64,000 bases of DNA from Thermomicrobium roseum DSM 5159 (GCF_000021685.1 NC_011961.1:124001-188000), one strand, 5' to 3'; positions 36,636 through 45,493 are shown, counted from the first letter of the stretch. The notes: generated by a model not told the origin, from the sequence alone. Numbers and translations: made by a program.

Positions 36636-37758
36636 ATGGGTGCAGTAGAGTACCGGCCAGGGTTGGAGGGCGTGATCGCTACCGAAACAGCGATCTCCTA
36701 TCTCGATGTCGAACATGAGGAGATCGTCGTCCGCGGCTACAACCTGCTCGACCTGGCTCGGCAGCGGACCTACGTGGACGTGGTGGGGCTCCTGGTGAAT
36801 GGCCAGCTGCCGGCCGAGGCGGAGCGATCGGCACTGGAGCAGCAGTTGCTCGCCGTGGCCGACGTGCCAGCGGAGATCTGGCAGATCTTGCGGCTGCTGC
36901 CGCGCGAGATGGATGCCATGGACCGCCTGCGCACGGCGGTCTCGGCGCTGGGCGGCTGGGATCAGGCGGCCAACTCGGCGGATCCGGAGCAGGACCGGCA
37001 GAGCGGCTTCCGGGTCATCGCACAGTCCGCGACGATCGTGGCCAACCTGATCCGCGTCGCGGAAGGGGGAGAGCCGCTGCTGCCCGACCGGCGCCGTTCC
37101 TATCCGGAGAACTTCCTCTGGATGATCACCGGGCGGGAGCCGGATCCGGCCGAGGTGCGTGCCTTCGATCAGACGCTCATCGCCTATGCTGAGCACGAAC
37201 TCCCGAACTCGACTTTCGCGGCGCGGGTCATCGCCTCGACGCTGGCTGATCTCTATGGTGCCTTGACCGGCGCAGTCGCCTCGCTCAAGGGGCGCTTGCA
37301 CGGTGGAGCCAACGAGGCGGTGAATGGAGATGCTGCTGGAGGCCGGCGACGAGGACGGCTTGGAGCGACTGATCCGCGAGAAGCTGGCGCGCAAGGAGCG
37401 GATCATGGGCTTCGGCCACCGGGTCTACATGCGGCGCATGGACCCGCGGGCGCAGCTGCTCAAGGAGACGCTGGCGGCGCTGGTGGCGCAAAAGGGGGAC
37501 CCCGAGGGGGAGAAGCTGGTCCGCATGTGCCAGCGCGGCGAGGACGTGATGCGCGCCGAGAAGGGACTCTTCCCGAACCTGGACTATTACGCGGCACCCG
37601 TCTATTGGGTCCTGGGGATCCCGATCGAGCTCTATACGCCGATCTTCTTCGCGGCCCGCACCGCTGGGCTGGTCGCGCACGTGGTCGAGCAGCATGCGCA
37701 CAATCGACTTTTCCGGCCGCGTGTGCTCTATACCGGCCCGCGCGGACTCAAACCGTGA
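36636..37758 (+). pseudogene. prpC: citrate / 2-methylcitrate synthase interrupted by a frameshift
   Basis: The first 229 codons from ATG 36636 (behind GAGGAGGCAAG) read as a citrate synthase up to LHGGANEAV. The family then continues MEML, but this needs a shift of one base: GCG GTG A ATG GAG, with an extra A at 37323. The second part, from ATG 37324 to TGA 37758, carries the active-site segment MGFGHRVY...DPR. Between them the two pieces have the complete fold and the catalytic His/Asp residues. Linkage to prpD and prpB points to 2-methylcitrate synthase. It could be a true null allele, a sequencing error or two cooperating fragments. Confidence 0.8.
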
Positions 37759-37783
37759 GGCTGGTACGAGAGGGAGGGAGACC

Positions 37784-39229
37784 GTGGGCGAGACAGGCAG
37801 TGGGGCGCGGCCCGCACCGGACGCGGTGCTGGTGGAGATCGCGCGCTACGTGCTGGAGACGGAGATCGCGAGTCCGGTCGCGGCCGAGGCGGCTCGGCTG
37901 GCTTTGGCCGATTCGCTGGCCTGCGCCTGCGAGGCGCTGGTCCATCCGGATTGCACTGAACTGATCGGACCAGTCGCCCCCGGTACGATCGTGCCAGGAG
38001 GTGTCAGGGTTCCGGGGACGAGCCTGGTGCTGGATCCGGTCGGTGGGGCGTTCGCCATCAGCGCGCTGATCCGCTGGCTGGATTACAACGATACCTGGCT
38101 GGCCAAGGAGTGGGGACATCCCTCGGACAATTTCGGCGCGATCCTGGCGGTCGCTGACTACGTCAGCCGGCAACGGCGGGCGCGCGGCGAGCAGCCGTAT
38201 CGTGTCCGCGATGTCCTGACCGCGGCGATCAAGGCGTACGAGATCCAGGGTGTCCTGGCGCTCGAAAACAGTTTGAACCGGGTCGGGTTCGATCATGTCC
38301 AGTTCGTCAAGGTTGCCTCGGCGGCGGTGGCAGCAGCGCTCTGGGGTGGCGGGTTCGCGGAGGTCGTGAGCGCGGTCTCCAACGCTTGGGTCGACGGGCC
38401 GGCGTTGCGCACCTATCGGCACTTCCCCAATACGGGCCCGCGCAAGTCGTGGGCAGCGGCCGATGCGACGAGCCGAGCGGTCCGGCTGGCCTGGCTGGCG
38501 CTGCGGGGCGAGCCCGGGTACCCGACGGCACTGAGCGCACCGCAGTGGGGGTTCCAGGACGTGGTCCTGCGGGGGCAGCCGGTGGTCCTGGCGCGACCGC
38601 TCGGGAGCTACGTCATGGAGAACGTGCTCTTCAAGATCGCCTTCCCAGCCGAGTTTCATGGCCAGACCGCTGTGGAGGCGGCCCTGCGCTTGCATCCGCT
38701 GGTGCGCGACCGACTGGAGGAGATCGCTGAGATCGTCATCGAGACGCAAGAATCGGCGAAGCGGATCATCGACAAGCCGGGACCGTTCGCCAATCCGGCC
38801 GATCGTGACCACTCGCTGCAGTACATGACAGCTGTGGCGTTGCTCTACGGCGAGCTCCGCTACGAGCACTATCTGGAGCCGATCGCCTCCGATCCGCGCA
38901 TTCCGGCCCTCATCGCCAAGATGCGCGTGATCGAGAACCCGGAGTTCAGCCGGGACTACCTCGATCCCGAGAAGCGGTCGATCGCCAACGCGGTGCAGGT
39001 CGTCTTCCGCGACGGAAGTCGGACCGAGCGGGTCCTGGTCGAGTATCCGATCGGACATCCGCGGCGGCGAGCCGAAGGGCTGCCGCTCTTGCGGCAGAAG
39101 CTGGCGCGGGCGCTCCGCCTGGTCTATCCCGAGCGGCGGGCAGCCGCGCTCGAGCACCTTTTGCTCGACGATCCAGGGTTGCCGGATCTGGCGGTCGACC
39201 AGCTGCTCGACGCCCTGCACCGGGGGTGA
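37784..39229 (+). CDS. prpD: MmgE/PrpD family 2-methylcitrate dehydratase
   Basis: The start is GTG 37784 behind AGGGAGGG, giving 481 residues. It shows the PrpD layout: an N-terminal helical domain with LADSLACACEAL and RWLDYNDTW, GHPSDNFGAILA, and the later PAEFHGQTAVEAA and YMTAVALLYGEL motifs. It dehydrates 2-methylcitrate to 2-methyl-cis-aconitate in propionyl-CoA use. It lies 25 bp after prpC and 3 bp before prpB. Confidence 0.93.
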   Translation: MGETGSGARPAPDAVLVEIARYVLETEIASPVAAEAARLALADSLACACEALVHPDCTELIGPVAPGTIVPGGVRVPGTSLVLDPVGGAFAISALIRWLDYNDTWLAKEWGHPSDNFGAILAVADYVSRQRRARGEQPYRVRDVLTAAIKAYEIQGVLALENSLNRVGFDHVQFVKVASAAVAAALWGGGFAEVVSAVSNAWVDGPALRTYRHFPNTGPRKSWAAADATSRAVRLAWLALRGEPGYPTALSAPQWGFQDVVLRGQPVVLARPLGSYVMENVLFKIAFPAEFHGQTAVEAALRLHPLVRDRLEEIAEIVIETQESAKRIIDKPGPFANPADRDHSLQYMTAVALLYGELRYEHYLEPIASDPRIPALIAKMRVIENPEFSRDYLDPEKRSIANAVQVVFRDGSRTERVLVEYPIGHPRRRAEGLPLLRQKLARALRLVYPERRAAALEHLLLDDPGLPDLAVDQLLDALHRG

Positions 39230-39232
39230 AGG

Positions 39233-40156
39233 ATGAGTTGGATCCGGCAGCAGCCGCGGGCGCAGCGGGAATTGGCGCAAGCGTTCCGTGATCGGGTCGC
39301 AGCCGGGCTCGTCGTCTTGCCGGGAGTCTACGATGGGCTCTCGGCGCTCTCGGCGCGGGCTGCCGGCTTTCCGGCGCTCTATCTCTCCGGTGCCGCGCTG
39401 ACGGCGAGCCGGGGCCTTCCCGACCTGGGGATGATCGGGCTGGAGGAAGTGGTCGAGCGGGCCCGCGAGATCGTGCGGGCGACCGAACTGCCGCTGATCG
39501 TCGATATCGACACCGGGTACGGTGGGGTGCTCAATGCAGCGCGGGCCGCGCGGGAGCTGGTCGAGGCACGCGTGGCGGGGGTACAGATCGAGGATCAGCA
39601 GCAGCCGAAGAAGTGCGGGCATCTCTCGGCCAAGCTCCTGGCGCCAGCCGAGGAGCTGGAGCAAAAGGTGCGGGCGATCAAGGCGGTGGCTCCCGACCTC
39701 TACGTGATCGCCCGCACCGATGCCTACGAGCAGGAAGGGCTGGAGGGGGTGGTCGCGCGAGCGCGTCGGTATCTGGCGGCAGGGGCCGACGCGATCTTCC
39801 CCGAAGCGCTGCCGAGCGAGGAGGTGTTCCGGGCGGTGGCCGAGGCCCTTCCGGGTGTCACGCTGCTGGCCAACCTGACCGAGTTCGGGCGAACGCCTGC
39901 CTTCACGGCGGCCCAGGTGGCGGACTGGGGTTACCGGATCGCGTTGTTCCCGGTCTCGGCTCTGCGCGTGGCCGCTAAGGCGATGGAGCGGCTCTACCGC
40001 ACGCTGGCTGCGGAGGGGACGACGCGCGGGCTGGTGGGGGAGATGCAGACGCGGGCGGAACTGTACGAGCTGCTCGGCTACTTCGCCTACGAGGAGTTCG
40101 ACACGACGCTCGCGCGCTCGACCCTCCCGGAGTGGGAGCTCGGGCGCGAGGGGTGA
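39233..40156 (+). CDS. prpB: 2-methylisocitrate lyase
   Basis: This 307-residue member of the isocitrate lyase/PEP mutase superfamily has the catalytic cysteine C128 in PKKCGH, the metal-binding VDIDTGYG, and ARTDAY. It cleaves 2-methylisocitrate to pyruvate and succinate. With prpC and prpD it completes the methylcitrate pathway except for an aconitase, which must be elsewhere. The ATG overlaps GGATG 3 bp after prpD. Confidence 0.95.
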   Translation: MSWIRQQPRAQRELAQAFRDRVAAGLVVLPGVYDGLSALSARAAGFPALYLSGAALTASRGLPDLGMIGLEEVVERAREIVRATELPLIVDIDTGYGGVLNAARAARELVEARVAGVQIEDQQQPKKCGHLSAKLLAPAEELEQKVRAIKAVAPDLYVIARTDAYEQEGLEGVVARARRYLAAGADAIFPEALPSEEVFRAVAEALPGVTLLANLTEFGRTPAFTAAQVADWGYRIALFPVSALRVAAKAMERLYRTLAAEGTTRGLVGEMQTRAELYELLGYFAYEEFDTTLARSTLPEWELGREG

Positions 40157-40239
40157 GGAGCCTGGCAGCGCTCGGACGGCGCTCGGTCAGCGGTCTTCTC
40201 GCCGAACGGGGTGACGTGCCGATCGTGGTGGGCTGGATC

Positions 40240-40386
40240 CCTCAGCGTCGGCCGCGCCGAGCGGTGGCGGCGTCGACGGTGAGGTGGACTGCCTCCTCGG
40301 TGACCGAGTCGATCCACTCGGCCGGTATGTGGAGCAGTTCGCCGCCGAAGAGGCCGGGATCGACGGCCAGGCTCACGATCTCCCCG
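40240..40386 (-). repeat. truncated copy of the 3' end of the PRC-barrel gene (direct repeat, left copy)
   Basis: These 147 bp match 41266-41412 with only about two differences (C/T near 40320 and A/G near 40335). They encode the last 48 or so codons of the PRC-barrel protein (EIVSLAVDPGLFGGE ... HLTVDAATARRGRR) without its upstream part. The two copies are in the same orientation and bracket the toxin/antitoxin-like pair. Confidence 0.88.
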
Positions 40387-40470
40387 ACCTGGTGGCGACG
40401 GATCCCGGTCGCTGCGGGAGGTCCAGCGTGGATCCTAGCGACGGACTCGGAGTGAAGAGGTTTCTCGCGA

Positions 40471-40803
40471 GTGGATGTACTCGGGAGCGTGACTGACCCG
40501 CGGGGATTGCCGGTGGAGCTTCCTGCCTCTGCCTGGGAGCATATTCGGCAGAGGCCAGGGCGAGGATTGGTGCGTCTCGAGCACGTCTTCGGGACGATCG
40601 AGGATCCACTCCTGATTGCACAGGATCGAAACTTTCCCACACGAGAGTGTTATTATCGAGCGGCGAGCGAACTCGGGTTGCCGATCGCTGCGTACCTGAA
40701 AGTCGTTGTGGATCGGGGATGGCATCCGGCGCGTGTGGTGACGGCCTACCCAGTCGATCGGCTGCATCGGTCCGAGGAGCCGGTCTGGAGGCGCGAACAG
40801 TGA
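40471..40803 (+). CDS. putative toxin-like nuclease (PBECR/RelE-like)
   Basis: This 110-residue protein starts at GTG 40471. It has the pattern of small RNase-like toxins of the barnase/EndoU/colicin/RelE-like group: AWEHI..RPGRGL near the N-terminus, a TIEDP...QDR strand, a YYRAASELG segment, YLKVVVDR and RVVTAYPVDRL. The His after AWE and the late Arg/Thr/Tyr could be catalytic. The stop overlaps the start of the next gene, as in toxin-antitoxin operons. The family assignment is by eye and moderate. Confidence 0.5.
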   Translation: MDVLGSVTDPRGLPVELPASAWEHIRQRPGRGLVRLEHVFGTIEDPLLIAQDRNFPTRECYYRAASELGLPIAAYLKVVVDRGWHPARVVTAYPVDRLHRSEEPVWRREQ

Positions 40804-41165
40804 GCGTGTACGAGTATCGTCCGAAAGTTCCGTCGCGCGATCAGCTGCGCGAGTCGATGCGTACGGGATCTCTCCGAGTCGTCTTCGATCCGACAGCTGA
40901 TGAGCTTCTCGTGTTCTGGCGGGAATGCGAGCGTCCAGCGGTGAGCATCTTTCTCACCGAACCGGACTGGTTGGCGCTGCTCGTCGATCCCGATACGCAC
41001 GAGGTCATCGGGTTCCACATCGAGGCATTCCGTCAGCGTGCGGTGCGAGAAGTGCCCGAACTGAGTGCTGTGCTGGCGCATGCTGCCCGCGATGGCGAGT
41101 CCGCCGCTCAGGGCACGGCGGAGACGCTGGCCGCTCTCCTCGGAAGGTCGGCGACCGCTGCGTGA
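40800..41165 (+). CDS. putative antitoxin-like partner (DUF2283-like)
   Basis: The GTG at 40800 overlaps the stop of the toxin-like gene (GTGA). The 121-residue product has VVFDPTADELLVFWR, then a strand pair LALLVDPDTHEVIGFHIEAF. This is the layout of DUF2283-type proteins, which often accompany small toxins. The C-terminal 30 residues are Ala/Gly-rich. With its partner it lies between direct repeats of the PRC-barrel gene end. The antitoxin role is inferred from arrangement only. Confidence 0.5.
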   Translation: MSVYEYRPKVPSRDQLRESMRTGSLRVVFDPTADELLVFWRECERPAVSIFLTEPDWLALLVDPDTHEVIGFHIEAFRQRAVREVPELSAVLAHAARDGESAAQGTAETLAALLGRSATAA

Positions 41166-41267
41166 TCGGGAGCTGGTCGAGCGAATCGATCCGGTCGGAC
41201 TGGACGCGCTCGCCAGTCGGGTCGTCTCGGACGGGATGGTTCTGCCTTTGCTGGACTCCAGGAGTCC

Positions 41268-41963
41268 TCAGCGTCGGCCGCGCCGAGCGGTGGCGGCGTC
41301 GACGGTGAGGTGGACTGCCTCCTCGGTGACCGAGTCGATCCACTCGGCTGGTATGTGGAGCGGTTCGCCGCCGAAGAGGCCGGGATCGACGGCCAGGCTC
41401 ACGATCTCCCCGTCCTCGTTCAGGTGGACATGCTCGACCTTGCCCAGGCGCGTGCCGTCGCTGGCGATGACGGCTGTCCCGCGATCGATGCGCACGGTGT
41501 CCGGGGGGAGGTTCGTCGCGACCTCGACCGGGGCTGGGGTCGGGGCTGTGGAGCTAGGGAGCGTGCCTCCGCTGGGATCGTAGGGGGCGATACGCGGTTC
41601 CGGGATGACCGGCTCGCGGGCCGGTGCACCCCAGAGGAGCGGCACCGGGCCGAGTCCACCGCCACTGGGCCAGACGTATGGCAACGTGGCCGCTTCCTCG
41701 TTCGTCAGACGGACGAACTCTTCCTCGACGAAGAGCGGAAGTTCGTGTGCCTGCTCGGCATCGAGCGCGAGCCAGACGGTTCCGTCGGGGGCGACGGTGT
41801 CGATCACGGCGCGGTCGACTAGGCGGTCTTCGGTGAGGAGCAGGCCACGGTGGACGATGATGGCGCGGACCTCGCGGGTGTCAGGGTCGAGGACCAGTTG
41901 GTCGACTGTTCCGATGCGCTTCCCGTCGCGGCTCATGACTGGACGGCCGAGTTCGATATGCAT
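41268..41963 (-). CDS. PRC-barrel domain protein (two PRC-type modules)
   Basis: This 231-residue protein has an N-terminal PRC-barrel (GRPVMSRDGKRIGTVDQLVLD, REVRAIIVHRG), a Pro/Ser/Thr-rich linker and a second PRC-like module (GTAVIASDGTRLGKVEHVHL, GEIVSLAVDPGLFGG). PRC-barrels occur in photosynthetic reaction centre H subunits and RimM and bind RNA or proteins. The role here is unknown. The last 145 bp are duplicated at 40240-40386. The gene diverges from the Fur-type regulator. Confidence 0.82.
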   Translation of the reverse strand: MHIELGRPVMSRDGKRIGTVDQLVLDPDTREVRAIIVHRGLLLTEDRLVDRAVIDTVAPDGTVWLALDAEQAHELPLFVEEEFVRLTNEEAATLPYVWPSGGGLGPVPLLWGAPAREPVIPEPRIAPYDPSGGTLPSSTAPTPAPVEVATNLPPDTVRIDRGTAVIASDGTRLGKVEHVHLNEDGEIVSLAVDPGLFGGEPLHIPAEWIDSVTEEAVHLTVDAATARRGRR

Positions 41964-42112
41964 GGTTGCCTCCTCGGAGCGATCGGGTACTTTCGCCTTC
42001 TCAGCATAGCGAGTGCAGCGCTGGCTGGGAAGGGGGCAGCGACGATGGAGCAGGCGTGCTCGCGCTGGGCGACACTGCGGTGCCGGTATACTGGAGAACG
42101 GTGAGGGCGATC

Positions 42113-42556
42113 ATGCGCACGGCGGAGACGATCCTGGAAACGATGCACCAGCGCGGTTGGCGGATCACCGGGCCGCGGCGCGCGATCGTCGAGTACGTCC
42201 TGGCGCAGGATGGGCCCTTCTCCGCAGAGGAGATCTTCCGCGCGCTGCGTCGCCGCCAGCCGACGATCGGCCGGGCAACGGTCTTCCGCACGCTCGATCT
42301 CCTGGCCGAACTGGGGGTGGTCGAGCGGATCCATCATCCCTCGGGTGTGCATCGCTACGTGGTCGGTGGCGATGGGCATCGGCATCATGTCGTCTGTATC
42401 CGCTGCGGGGCGGTCGCGGAATTTGCGGGTTGTAACCTGGAGACTGTCCTCGCTCAGGTCGCCGACCAGACCCGCTTCCGGATCCTCGGTCACTGGCTGG
42501 AAGTGAGCGGGCTCTGCCAGCTCTGCCAGCGCGAACCCGCGGTTTCCTCTTCCTGA
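42113..42556 (+). CDS. Fur-family metalloregulator, probably Zur
   Basis: This 147-residue protein starts at ATG 42113. It has the Fur winged helix (ITGPRRAIVEYVLAQDGPFSAEEIF, RATVFRTLDLLAELGVV) and the regulatory metal motif HHP.GVHRYV...HRHHVVCIRCG. The structural zinc Cys pairs are C95/C98 and C135/C138. A TATACT -10-like box lies 24 bp upstream. The znu operon follows on the same strand with a palindromic operator in between, so zinc-dependent repression (Zur) is the best guess; Fur or Mur cannot be excluded. Confidence 0.9.
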   Translation: MRTAETILETMHQRGWRITGPRRAIVEYVLAQDGPFSAEEIFRALRRRQPTIGRATVFRTLDLLAELGVVERIHHPSGVHRYVVGGDGHRHHVVCIRCGAVAEFAGCNLETVLAQVADQTRFRILGHWLEVSGLCQLCQREPAVSSS

Positions 42557-42560
42557 GCGA

Positions 42561-42576
42561 ACCATGTTCTCATGGT
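42561..42576 (+). promoter_or_regulatory. short palindrome after the Fur-family gene
   Basis: ACCATG-TTCT-CATGGT is a perfect 6-bp inverted repeat 4 bp after the stop of the regulator. It has no T-run, so a terminator is unlikely. It may be a second protein-binding site of the znu promoter region. Confidence 0.3.
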
Positions 42577-42647
42577 AACGCGTCGGTCGCGTCCCGGTAC
42601 GGCGCGACGACTCGGTCGCTGAACCAGCAGCTGCGTCTCGGAAATTA

Positions 42648-42664
42648 TTGAGACATGGTATCAT
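42648..42664 (+). promoter_or_regulatory. Fur/Zur-type operator upstream of znuA
   Basis: TTGAGAC-ATG-GTATCAT is an imperfect inverted repeat (5 of 7 positions pair) 65 bp upstream of znuA. The same two half-sites recur exactly at 45477-45493 with a different 3-base centre. It resembles Zur boxes with an interrupted TGA/TCA palindrome. Confidence 0.75.
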
Positions 42665-42729
42665 CCAGTGCGCCGAGCGCTGCTAGGCGCTGGTGGATGA
42701 GACGGCGTATCATGACGAGGGAGGGTGCG

Positions 42730-43683
42730 ATGCACCGACGATGGACGGTACTCGGGCTGCTCGTCCTCGCGGGGCTGCTGGTGGCGGCCTGCGGGCAGAG
42801 TGCGACGCCGACCGTGCAGCCGGCGGCGATGCCGAGCGGGCAGCGCGTCGTGGTGGTGACGAGTCTGCCGATCTTCGCCACGATGGTCGAGGCAGTTGGT
42901 GGGGATCTGGTCTCGGTCAGCGCGGTCCTGCCGCCGGGGACGGATCCGCACACGTACCAGCCGGCTCCGCGCGACGTGGCCAAACTGGCTCAGGCGGCAC
43001 TGGTGGTGTACAACGGCGGTGATCTGGATCCCTGGATGGAGCGCCAGCTGGAAGCCGTTGGTAGCCGGGCACGCGTCGTGGCGCTCAGCGCGGGATTGGA
43101 GCCGCCACCGGGGATCGAGGCGGGGCACGAACATGAGCACGAGGGCACGCCGGAGGCGGAGCACGAGCAGGGAGTGAACCCGCACTTCTGGCTGGATCCG
43201 GACTTCGGGATCGTCTACGTCGAGCGGATCGCCGAGGCGCTCGCCGAGGTCGATCCAGCGCATGCCGAGACCTACCGGGCGAATGCCGAGCGGTATAGCC
43301 AGGAAATCCGCACGTTCGACGAGTGGGCGAAGGGGCAGATCGCCACGATCCCGCCCGAACGGCGGAAGCTGGTCACGTTCCACGATGCGTTCCCCTATTT
43401 TGCGGCACACTATGGACTGGAGCTCGTGGGTGTCGTCATCCTGAGTCCAGGGCGGGAGCCCTCGCCGCAAGAGGTGGCGCAGCTGGTCGAGCGGATTCGC
43501 CAGGAGGGGGTACCAGCCATCTTCGTCGAGCCGCAGTTCAACCCGAAACTGGCGCAGACGATCGCCCAGGAGGCGGGTGTGCGGGTGCTCGAGCTTTACA
43601 GCGATGCGGCACCGGCCGGTCTGGATTATCTGGGGATGATGCGGCAGAACGTGACCAACGTGGTCGAAGGGTTGCGTGGGTAA
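42730..43683 (+). CDS. znuA: zinc ABC transporter substrate-binding lipoprotein
   Basis: This 317-residue protein starts at ATG 42730 behind GAGGGAGGGTG. It has a lipoprotein signal ending LVAAC21. The cluster A-1 metal ligands are H74, H152, a third His in TFHDAFPYF and an Asp in ELYSDA. A His/Glu-rich loop at about 132-147 (GHEHEHEG...EHEQ) favours zinc over manganese. It delivers metal to the permease encoded two genes downstream. The ATG of znuC overlaps its stop (TAATG). Confidence 0.93.
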   Translation: MHRRWTVLGLLVLAGLLVAACGQSATPTVQPAAMPSGQRVVVVTSLPIFATMVEAVGGDLVSVSAVLPPGTDPHTYQPAPRDVAKLAQAALVVYNGGDLDPWMERQLEAVGSRARVVALSAGLEPPPGIEAGHEHEHEGTPEAEHEQGVNPHFWLDPDFGIVYVERIAEALAEVDPAHAETYRANAERYSQEIRTFDEWAKGQIATIPPERRKLVTFHDAFPYFAAHYGLELVGVVILSPGREPSPQEVAQLVERIRQEGVPAIFVEPQFNPKLAQTIAQEAGVRVLELYSDAAPAGLDYLGMMRQNVTNVVEGLRG

Positions 43684-44507
43684 TGCAGCGAGGAACGGCA
43701 GCGCCGGAGCGAGCAGCGCGCGAGGCGACGGCTCTCGCGATCACCGTCGAAGGGCTCACGACGGGCTACCGGCGTGGCGAGCCGATCCTGCGCGGGGTGA
43801 GTTTCGCGGTCGAGCGCGGCTCGCTGGTCGGCGTGCTGGGGCCGAACGGGAGCGGGAAGTCGACGCTGTTCCGTGCGTTGCTCGGCCTCTTGCCACCCTG
43901 GCAGGGGCGCGTGCTCGTGGAAGGGAAACCAGCGCGCCCCAATCCGGATATCGCCTACATTCCGCAGCGGGAGACGATCGACTGGGACTTCCCGGTCACT
44001 GTCCTGGACGTGACGCTGATGGGGCGCTACCCGCGGCTGGGGCTGTTCCGTCGCCCCGGAAAGGCTGACCGCGAGCTGGCGCTGTGGGCGCTCGAGCAGG
44101 TGGGGATGCTGGAGTTCCGCGACCGGTTGATCGTCGAGCTTTCCGGTGGGCAACGGCAGCGCGTCTTCCTCGCGCGGGCACTGGCGCAGGAGCCGGAGAT
44201 CTTTCTCCTCGACGAGCCAGTGAGCGGTGTCGATGCACCGACCCAGCACTTCGTGTTCGAACTCCTGGAGCGGCTCTGTCGGCAGGGAAAGACGGCGCTG
44301 GTGGCGACCCACGATCTTTCCTGCGTGGCGCAACGGTTCGACCGCGTGCTGCTCCTCAACCATGAGGTGATCGCCTATGGGCCACCGCAAGAGGTCTTCA
44401 CCGAGACGCTGCTCAACCGCACGTTCCAGTCGCATCTGCTGCTCCTGCGCTACGGTGACCGGGTGATCGTAGTGGAAAGCGAGGACGGGGATGAGCGGAG
44501 TTGTTGA
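43683..44507 (+). CDS. znuC: zinc ABC transporter ATP-binding protein
   Basis: This 274-residue ATPase has Walker A GPNGSGKST, signature LSGGQRQR, Walker B IFLLDEP and the switch His in ATHDLS. The PQRE..DWDFPV segment is typical of the Zn/Mn subfamily. Its first 20 residues are an Ala/Arg-rich extension. It overlaps znuA at the start and znuB by 17 bp at the end. Confidence 0.95.
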   Translation: MQRGTAAPERAAREATALAITVEGLTTGYRRGEPILRGVSFAVERGSLVGVLGPNGSGKSTLFRALLGLLPPWQGRVLVEGKPARPNPDIAYIPQRETIDWDFPVTVLDVTLMGRYPRLGLFRRPGKADRELALWALEQVGMLEFRDRLIVELSGGQRQRVFLARALAQEPEIFLLDEPVSGVDAPTQHFVFELLERLCRQGKTALVATHDLSCVAQRFDRVLLLNHEVIAYGPPQEVFTETLLNRTFQSHLLLLRYGDRVIVVESEDGDERSC

Positions 44508-45348
44508 CCTCCTCCTCGAGCCACTGCGCTACGGATTTCTGCTGCGTGCGCTCGTTGCGGCCGTGCTGGTCGGTACGTTGTGCGCGCTGGTCGGCAGCTA
44601 CGTCGTCCTCAAGGGGCTGGCGTTCATCGGCGATGCGCTGGCGCACGTCGCGTTCACCGGCATCGTGGTGGCCTTCCTGGCAGGCTTCAGCTTCTACCTA
44701 GGGGCGCTGGCCGCTGCGGTGACGGCCGGGCTGGGCATCGGCTGGGTGACCCGGCGCGTCGGCTTGAGTACCGATACGGCGATCGGGATCGTGTTCAGTG
44801 GGCTCTTCGCGCTCGGCGTCGTCCTGATGGCGATCGGTATCCGGACGTACACGGTCGATCTTTTCAGCTACGTCTTCGGCGATATCCTGGCGGTGCGCTC
44901 GCGCGATCTCCTGGCGATCGGGCTGGCTGGGGCAGTCGTGCTGGTGACGATGCTGCTGCTGTACAAGGAACTCCTCTTCGCCCACTTCGATCCCGTGGTG
45001 GCCGAAGCGGCCGGTTTGCCCGTTGGGGCGTTGCAGCTGCTGCTCCTGCTGCTCCTCTCGGTGACGGTCGTGGTCTCGGTGCAAGCAGTCGGTGTGGTCC
45101 TGGTGCTGGCGATGCTGGTCACGCCGGCAGCGACTGCCGCGCTGGTCGCTCGCCGGATGCCGAGCATGATGGCGCTGGCGGTCGTCTTCGGTGCCGTCGC
45201 GGCAGCGGTCGGCTTCTACCTGAGCTACTACCTCAGTGTCCCCTCCGGTGGGGCGATCGTGCTGGTCGCGACGCTGTTCTTTGCGCTGGTCGCCGGGGTC
45301 GTGCGCGGGCGCGGGGCGTGGCGGCGCCTCATGGCGGCGCGCAGCTGA
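44491..45348 (+). CDS. znuB: zinc ABC transporter permease
   Basis: This 285-residue protein has eight or nine membrane helices and the ABC-3 family pattern (SYVVLKGLAFIGDALAH, then a FDPVVAEAAGLPV loop for contact with the ATPase, and VGVVLVLAMLVTPAATA). It forms the zinc uptake system with znuA and znuC. It is the last gene of the operon; a separate operator follows for the next gene. Confidence 0.95.
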   Translation: MSGVVDLLLEPLRYGFLLRALVAAVLVGTLCALVGSYVVLKGLAFIGDALAHVAFTGIVVAFLAGFSFYLGALAAAVTAGLGIGWVTRRVGLSTDTAIGIVFSGLFALGVVLMAIGIRTYTVDLFSYVFGDILAVRSRDLLAIGLAGAVVLVTMLLLYKELLFAHFDPVVAEAAGLPVGALQLLLLLLLSVTVVVSVQAVGVVLVLAMLVTPAATAALVARRMPSMMALAVVFGAVAAAVGFYLSYYLSVPSGGAIVLVATLFFALVAGVVRGRGAWRRLMAARS

Positions 45349-45476
45349 GCGCGCACGCCCCGGCCCGAGGTTCCGTGAGAACGACCAGCGAGGTGCTCCC
45401 CGTTCCCGATCTCGGGTAGCTGATCGACGTGCACTGCAGGAGCTCGCAAGCAGGTCGGCAGGGGGTGTCGGTCTAA

Positions 45477-45493
45477 TTGAGACCGAGTATCAT
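45477..45493 (+). promoter_or_regulatory. second Fur/Zur-type operator, upstream of the DsrE-like gene
   Basis: TTGAGAC-CGA-GTATCAT has exactly the same half-sites as the operator before znuA and lies about 145 bp upstream of the next start codon. Two exact copies of a 14-base pattern in the same operon region argue for one regulator. Confidence 0.75.

Noticed and set aside
37315..37330. Programmed ribosomal frameshift in prpC
   Set aside because: No slippery heptamer and no stimulating pseudoknot is apparent; a mutation or sequencing error is simpler.
36636..37964. Single 442-residue citrate synthase frame
   Set aside because: After residue 229 the frame loses all family similarity; the true continuation is in another frame from 37324.
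37748..39664. 638-residue protein on the minus strand
   Set aside because: It is the antisense shadow of prpD and the start of prpB, both of which have clear family motifs.
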